Below, piece by piece: positions 58,501 to 64,000 of a stretch of 64,000 bases of DNA. Below the pieces are notes generated by a model. It saw nothing but the letters and a program-made list of their open reading frames with translations. It ran no database searches and was not told where the DNA came from. This DNA is from Incurvaria masculella (taxonomy: Eukaryota > Arthropoda > Insecta > Lepidoptera > Incurvariidae): the NCBI GenBank assembly GCA_946894095.1, contig OX335643.1, positions 8,977,036 to 9,041,035 on the forward strand. Direction: 5' to 3'. How positions within the stretch are numbered: the stretch's first letter is position 1; each line of letters starts with the position of its first letter. The translations under genes were made by a program, and so were the position numbers.

Positions 58501-61500
58501 GAATTTAGAATAAGTCGAAGCACTCAACTGGTAGGAAAATGGTTGCTTCTTTTTTTCGGCAAATCAGGACATTACACAACAGTGTCGGGGACGGCAGATG
58601 TTAACACTTGCGTGCCAATGCGTCGTCCTTCACCACGATAACGTGTCCGCACGTTCCGCTCAGGTAACGCGTGCGTATCTGAAACCTTCAAATGTGGAAC
58701 TGATGACGCCTCCGCCATACAGCCCGGACCAAGCACCTTGCTACTTATTTTTGAAATAAAAAAAAGGAGGAGGTTATCAATTCTTTTTTTTTTTGGTTTT
58801 TTTTTTCTTTGATTTTTTTTATGTTTGGTACCTCATAACTTTTGCCTCGGTGAACCAATTTTGATGATTATTTTTTTAAATGATAGCTAGTGCTTCCCAA
58901 GTGGTCTTATTTTAATTTGGTTAAGTTCTGACAATGATATCCATGAGAAAATCATAAAAGTCTTAAATTTGTGTTAAGATGTGCGCGACAAATGGACGAA
59001 TAACTCAATATAACGCCAACCGATTTCGGTGATTCTTTTTTTATTGGAAAGGACGTGTATAAATTAGTAAGTTTACTTCAGATTCACTAAAAATAAAACA
59101 AATAAAAAAAAAATTAACAAAAAAAAATAACCGACTTCAAAGAAAAAGCACTAAAAAGTAAAAAATAATTTCCATTTTTGTAGTTACGATTTCTGTTATT
59201 TTTTGAGTCGGTGTCAGCCAAGGTTAGGTTAGGTTAGGTTAGGTTAGGTTCTCTTGATTGGCGCAGCGCGTGCCCGGCTGACGCCGACTCAAAAATAACA
59301 GAAATCGTAACTACAAAAATGGAAATTATTTTTTACTTTTTAGTGCTTTTTCTTTGAAGTCGGTTATTTTTTTTGTTATTGTTTTCCAGATTTAAAGATA
59401 AACTTTACGATTTACGAACTCGGACGGAAACGGCGGCGAAGCGGTCCCTAAGGAGTGGTCGTCCAACTGCTTTTCACAGCGGTTCCAAATAATGAAAAAT
59501 AAAATAATTTGTTATGAGGTCATATAAGTACTTTGAAAAAACGTAAATGTATCAGAAGTAACAATATCAGGTTTTAACTATCAGAATCCGGAAAACTTCA
59601 GTATGTCCAAGTGTAACTGGTTCTCCGAGTTCTCAAGTTCTACCTAAATGCATTTAAAAATAACAAATATCAAATTTCATTTAGTAGATGTCGATGGGGG
59701 AAATTAACAACCACGGCAAGGTACGAACCAGAATAAGACAAACCAGTGGTGATTTTCAGAAGATAACTGACCTGACTAAAGATAGGATAAGACCCAATTT
59801 TGGTAAATATAAAGGGAAGCTAAGGAATGTTCATGCTTTCAGAAATACCACCGAACAAACTTGTGCTCTCGAAAGCGACAAAATACATGGTATCTACTAT
59901 GTCGAACATACAGTTCCATTCCATGGAAAACTTAACATACCTACGGACCACCACTTTAAGTTAAACAATGTCTGCAATTTATTAGACATCATACCTAGTG
60001 CGAAATGGGTTCAAAACAGAATTCTTAAATGTTAAAGTCGAAGCAAGAAGACCGCCAGTGACGTTGCTATTGTTTTTTTGAAGAATCTAGGCCTGTCAAG
60101 ATCGAAGCTATGCTCATTGGATAGAGCTAAGTAACTTTTATTGTTATTCCAAGGAATGTGACATGTATGCATGTATAATCGACCGTGAAAAAAGGACACA
60201 TGAATTAAAGATCCCAGTAAAAAGAACTAATTTACGAATATACTGCAAGAAATAGTAAACGGAGGGACAGCATTGTGCAGCTTCGACGAGCATTCTCCAT
60301 GGTAAAGATGATAGAACACAGAGAGAGACTATGTACATCCCTTCGGAGTTGGAGGGTCTTCAAATTCAGGGATACCTCGGGGTCGTCGACGAGACGCACG
60401 GCCCGACGCTGTATCGAGTCCAGGGAACCAAGCAGGTGCTTGGCTGAGCCGTGTGAAAAATAAAAAAATATAAATACCAAATCTTTCACGATTACCTTAG
60501 TCAGTCAAACCCTCGCAACTGTACCGCTCAATTTGAGAATTTCCAGCCAAATATTTTGGACTGTCGGTGGTCGCCCGTGTAGGCACAGCTCAACTGATTG
60601 AAAAATGGTTGAGACTAAGATCTAGTTACAATTTGGCTAAACAGCTGTTACAATGAGTATACTATAAAGGTTGTCTGCTACCTGGGGAACCAAATTAAAC
60701 TGCCATATACGCTCACTGAAGCTGTTTAGTCGCAAGTGTACATTACCTCACCGTCATACTGAACACCTGCTTCGTCGGTCACTACCCAAGTGGTGGCAGA
60801 CACGAAAGTGGTGTGTGCAGGGCGGCTGCAGTGGGGCGAGCGGGCGCGGGGCGGCGGTGTATTCCTCGTGTTCCTCGCGTCGGGAGCGCGACTGAAGATG
60901 TCGGCACTGCTCGCGGCCTGGAGGAACCGTAGAGTCGTGAGTCTGCCTTCTACTCAACTGCCCGGGGCCAATGAGAAGTTAGTCAAGTAGCGATGGTAGA
61001 CAGTGCGCCGCTCTGTGGCGTGAAGATGTAGGTATGTGCAAGGAAAATTCGCTATAGATCAAACTCACTCATGCACAAGGTCACTTGCACGACTTTTTTT
61101 ATGTTAGGCGCGGCATATGGCGTACGCCAGGACATCTTAAGGTGCCCGACGACGCCCATGGGATTTCAAATTTATAGGAGGCTGCGAAAACCATGCCAGC
61201 CGGCCAGGTGTTTCTTCGCACCATGTTTGACTTGACTGCCTTTTCTTCGTTGCTTTTGAGTATCTTAGCATTAGAAACTTCTCACATTGAACTAGCGCCC
61301 TACCCAAAACTTCTGCCACTACATATATTACCAAATTCCATGCTTGCTATCAATAACGATGTAAATTAAGAGCTTCATTGTCCCCAGTCTAAATTGTTTG
61401 TTTGCATACTGACAAATCTTATTAAACAGTGATTGCGGTTTATGCTTGCCCGTGGCAGGTGCTGTTCGTTCAGGGCTGCGGGTTCGTGGCTGCGCCGGCG

Positions 61501-63624
61501 CTAGTCAAGCTGCTGACACTAGGGTGCGGAGCGCTCGGGGCCAACGAAGCCGTGCTTACGGGGTGAAGTTCGGTACCATTACCGCCTGTCAAAGGTGGCT
61601 ACAGAACGGACCAACAACGGTCAGCGTTTGCCCGTTGTAGACGAACATAAAAAATTTAGCTCCAGGACTCGTACGGTAGACAAACCGAATCTCGATGGTT
61701 GACTTTCGTTGGCCCGCTCTTATCCATATTCTAACACCATATGTTTTTTTGGAATTTGTGCTTATTTCCTCTTTTTGTTTCGAATGTAATTATGGTATTT
61801 TTCTCGTCCGATAGATATTCTGACGCTTTGGAAAAAAGGCTCGAATCTATCGACACGGCAGGATCGATAAAAAACTAAACTGAGTACGTATATTGCGTTT
61901 TTAATAAGGATGTGACCCGCAGGGTGATGAGCATAGCGTGCATGCCTCCGGCGTTGACGTCGGGCGTGGTGCTGGCGCGGGCGGCGCGCGCGGACGAGGC
62001 CGCTGCCGTCGTCGGCGCCGCGCTGGGCAGCGTGCTGGCCGTGCTGCTCACTCCGCTGCTGCTGCTGTGCACGGTGAGTCAATATGCATACGTCGGTCGT
62101 GGTGCCGGCGCAGGCGGCGCTGCGGACTACCTAGGCCGCGCCGTCGTCGGCGCCGCGCTGGGCAGCGTGCTGGCCGTGCTGCTCACTCCGCTGCTGCTGC
62201 TGTGCACGGTGAGTCAATATGCATACGTCGGTCGTGGTGCCGGCGCAGGCGGCGCTGCGGACTACCTAGGCCGCGCCGTCGTCGGCGCCGCGCTGGGCAG
62301 CGTGCTGGCCGTGCTGCTCACTCCGCTGCTGCTGCTGTGCACGGTGAGTCAATATGCATACGTCGGTCGTGGTGCCGGCGCAGGCGGCGCTGCGGACTAC
62401 CTAGGCCGCGCCGTCGTCGGCGCCGCGCTGGGCAGCGTGCTGGCCGTGCTGCTCACTCCGCTGCTGCTGCTGTGCACGGTGAGTCAATATGCATACGTCG
62501 GTCGTGGTGCCGGCGCAGGCGGCGCTGCGGACTAGGCCGCTGCCGTCGTCGGCGCCGCGCTGGGCAGCGTGCTGGCCGTGCTGCTCACTCCGCTGTTGCC
62601 GCTGTGCACGGTGAGTCAATATGCAGACGTCGGTCGTGGTGCTGGCGCGGGCGGCGCGCGCGGACAAGGCCGCCGCCGTCGCCGACGCCGCCGCGCTGCT
62701 GTGCCCGGTGAGTCAATACGCAACTCACGCTCCTGTGCCGACTCATGAAGTCTTCTCGCCTGCGAACGCCACAGCAAATAACGATCGACGTGCTAAAACT
62801 ACTGTTACCGTGCGGCAAGGACAGGTAGCGACACATAATATTTTGAAAACTTCTTCCCAGTGCACGATGCCGTGCTTGACTGTCAGTCACTTTGGTCAGA
62901 AATCTTCGCATCCGGCGCCCGCCAGTTCCCATTTGAAGAACCGACCGTCAGGGTAACTTCAGGGCACATAAGGTGTCCTGGCAATGCCTCAGTCGTTAGA
63001 GGTGCAATTTTGATTTCAGATAATCATTTGCAGCTACAGTGCGTCATTTAGATCTTTGTCAAGTTTTACCCATCACGACGCGGGCTTCATTAGAGCAGTC
63101 ATAAATGGTGAATGTATTTCCCTCACACGAGAAAAAAAGCGGCCGAGGTGTGAGTCCTAAGAAAGTGCTCCAATTTGGCTATATTAATTTGCATGTATCA
63201 TACATCTGCATTGCAATGCTACTTCCTTCGGCAGTGCGGTGCGACCACGCTCGAGTCACTATCGCGGCCGCCGCTGCAGCCACTCGCCACCGTGCTTCTG
63301 CCACTGGCGCTGGGACAACTCCTCGCGAAACCTCTGTGCGGACTAGCGTGAGTTCCTCCACTCCACACTGGAAATAGTCAATTTCTTGAAAATGTTTTAT
63401 GATGAGATGTATTAAACGCATTTGAGAATGAAGCAACATTCCCATTGCTGTTATTGCTCTTTCGACGACAACGAAAGCAAGCGTCAGTGGTGTTGTCAGG
63501 AGGCGGAGCGGGTGGGCCGTGGAGGGGATCCTGGTGCTGCTGCTGTACGGCGGCTGCTGCGACGCGCTCGTGGAGAGCGAGGGGGAGCTCGCCGCCGACC
63601 ACGTTCTGCTCGCAGTGTCGCTCG
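49597..63624 (+). CDS. SLC10A7: SLC10A7-like (sodium/bile acid cotransporter 7) protein, 5' exons (partial)
   Basis: Six exons: 49597-49678, 60821-60936, 61459-61562, 61923-62073, 63235-63347 and 63500-63624. Phases chain to 230 residues; the family has about 340, so the 3' part lies beyond the window. Landmarks follow the SLC10A7 order: a basic start and first helix (RRARGIWLLPAVPCALLLAI), a hydrophobic helix pair, VMSIACMPPALTSGVVLARA (matching the conserved CMPPP segment), AAVVGAALGSVLAVLLTPLL, then LLPLALGQLL and LLYGGCCDAL. SLC10A7 is a multi-pass membrane protein linked to calcium handling and Golgi glycosylation, despite its bile-acid-transporter name (family knowledge). The first intron begins GCAAAC after CGCAG, so it would be a GC-AG intron. 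Exon 4 is followed by a 135-bp array of itself. Confidence 0.85.
50203..50262 (+). mobile_element. Head fragment of the 5S-type SINE
   Basis: CCTCGGTAGCCCAGTGGCGC, GATGCCTTGCGACTTGATAA and GCTGGGTGAACGACC match the start of the 13036 and 39732 copies. The rest is missing. Confidence 0.6.
50263..51175. other. SLC10A7 intron 1, unassigned part
   Basis: AT-rich, no exon seen. The interval 49679-50202 likewise shows nothing beyond a Pro-rich frame continuing past the exon 1 donor. Confidence 0.4.
51176..56045. mobile_element. Large palindrome (foldback-like), arms of about 2.0-2.1 kb
   Basis: Left arm 51176-53213 (starting TAGACCAAGCTCCCATTGCA) is the reverse complement of right arm 53922-56045 (ending TGCAATGGGAGCTTGGTCTA). 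Arms are near identical, for example CCAGCCAGTTGAGCCAGTTG and its inverse, with a ~100-bp extra segment in the right arm near 55255-55350. The spacer 53214-53921 holds a reverse transcriptase fragment. Direct subrepeats built on a GGTTGCC...CTGGTAAAACC motif occur within each arm. Confidence 0.88.
52930..53880 (+). mobile_element. Non-LTR retrotransposon fragment within the palindrome
   Basis: Plus-strand frames encode SKLSETLRLLERR, NLNKTISKSIRRDIRREN (the segment before the RT domain), then MDHIFTVRQKMLKCEEYNK and LFLDFVDYEKAFDSVENSL (RT motifs around the first catalytic Asp), then frameshifts. The YADD motif is not found. The pre-RT part is repeated inverted at 53922-54240, so the palindrome formed after or together with this insertion. 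Confidence 0.8.
56046..59120. other. SLC10A7 intron 1, repeats between palindrome and telomere-like hairpin
   Basis: Includes a dispersed repeat with CCATAAGGGCGTAAGT and CGTATGCCCTTATGG ends (56974-57286, relative of 7225-7520). A perfect hairpin GTTTCGCGACCAT/ATGGTCGCGAAAC lies at 57577-57617. A cluster of TGTAACAAAGT words spans 57720-57850. No exon recognised. Confidence 0.5.
59121..59374. repeat. Hairpin with ~99-bp arms and a TTAGG array in the loop
   Basis: Arms 59121-59219 and 59276-59374 are nearly perfect reverse complements (AACCGACTTCAAAGAAAAAG and CTTTTTCTTTGAAGTCGGTT at the outer ends). The loop contains six tandem AGGTT units (59221-59250), equal to (TTAGG)n. Confidence 0.9.
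60151..60250. mobile_element. GAATGTGACATGTATG element, one-ended
   Basis: Same blocks as 4558-4680: AAGGAATGTGACATG, ATCGACCGTGAA, GGACACATGAATTAAAG, AAAAGAACTAATTTACGAAT and ATACTGCAAG. It is followed at once by a LINE fragment. No feature is seen in 59375-60150. Confidence 0.7.
60262..60460 (-). mobile_element. C-terminal fragment of a non-LTR retrotransposon RT protein
   Basis: The minus-strand frame encodes HGSAKHLLGSLDSIQRRAVR, then LQLRRDVHSLSLCSI and NARRSC, typical of the region after the RT domain in jockey/CR1-type elements. Short and truncated at both ends. Confidence 0.75.
62074..62710. repeat. 135-bp tandem array derived from SLC10A7 exon 4 with its donor
   Basis: GTGAGTCAATATGCA donors stand at 62074, 62209, 62344 and 62479 (135 bp apart), then 62611 (132 bp) and 62708 (97 bp). 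Each unit repeats GGCAGCGTGCTGGCCGTGCT, GCTCACTCCGCTGCTGCTGC from exon 4, with GTCGGTCGTGGTGCCGGCGC in place of the exon's GTCGGGCGTGGTGCTGGCGC. The first three units are virtually identical. As 135 is 45 codons, reading through exon 4 stays open until a TAG at 62533-62535. Confidence 0.93.
62711..63234. other. SLC10A7 intron 4 remainder
   Basis: No exon or paired repeat recognised. The neighbouring introns 60937-61458 and 61563-61922 are also plain, except for TTAAGGTGCCCGACGACG at 61138, a possible element end. Confidence 0.4.
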
Positions 63625-64000
63625 GTAATCGTGCGCCACACCACGTTACACCATGCCACGATACGGCAAATCTTCGGCTCATCAGTATATCTCTCTGTTT
63701 GTTTCTACGAAATCGTACTATCATCATAAAATCTGTCTGTCTAATCCTACGCATTCGTACTGTCCCTGAAAAGGAAAGGAGAAAATAACTGAAACAGATT
63801 TCCTAGAGAGTCTAGGTCAGCACTAACAAAACCACAAGAATTTCCGCTGGGGCATAGTATTTAGTATCTTTGCTCAGTTTCATGTTCCCATCAGACTCTT
63901 CCAGCACGATCAGAATAATCACGAAACACTCGAAGTCTGGGTCTCACTTTCAAATTCCCGGGGCTAAGCTCAATAGGAATCCAATGCCCACGCGAACGTG
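63625..64000. other. SLC10A7 intron 6, window end
   Basis: Sequence after the GTAATC donor at 63625. No further SLC10A7 exon is visible before the window ends. Confidence 0.5.

Noticed and set aside
61938..62711. 257-codon Arg-rich frame over the SLC10A7 array
   Set aside because: Out-of-frame reading of the GC-rich tandem units.

Overview
The window is animal nuclear DNA, most likely from a moth or butterfly (Lepidoptera). GC-rich exons with GT-AG introns sit in AT-rich introns and intergenic DNA packed with small inverted-repeat elements, SINE-like elements and LINE fragments. A TTAGG array, the insect telomere motif, is present, and three copies of a dispersed repeat I associate with lepidopteran genomes. 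Nothing bacterial or viral was recognised.

Layout: (1) 16-6388, plus strand: the 3' exons of a salt-inducible-kinase gene (SIK3-like); the kinase domain lies upstream of the window. (2) 6389-14126: intergenic, with decayed transposons. (3) 14127-38869, plus strand: a complete 27-exon full ABC transporter of the ABCB1/MDR type. All exon phases join without a break to 1,318 residues (TMD1-NBD1-linker-TMD2-NBD2). (4) 41044-44386, minus strand: complete six-exon NDUFAF3, a mitochondrial complex I assembly factor of 183 residues, convergent with the ABC gene. (5) 44387-49596: intergenic, with a frameshifted mariner and the remnant of an unknown protein. (6) 49597-63624 and beyond, plus strand: the first six coding exons of an SLC10A7-like membrane protein, with an 11-kb first intron holding a palindrome with ~2-kb arms.

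The genes are not a pathway; they are unrelated neighbours. The most unusual feature is a repeated local pattern. Exons 12, 17, 22 and 26 of the ABC gene and exon 4 of the SLC10A7 gene are each followed directly by duplicate copies of themselves, in most cases including the 5' splice site. Exon 22 has become an array of about 18 units of 110 bp, and SLC10A7 exon 4 an array of 135-bp (45-codon) units that stays open in frame. Other points are two SINEs that share a tail but carry a 5S-rRNA-like or a tRNA-like head, a TTAA-targeting element inserted into another copy of itself, and telomeric TTAGG repeats in a hairpin loop.
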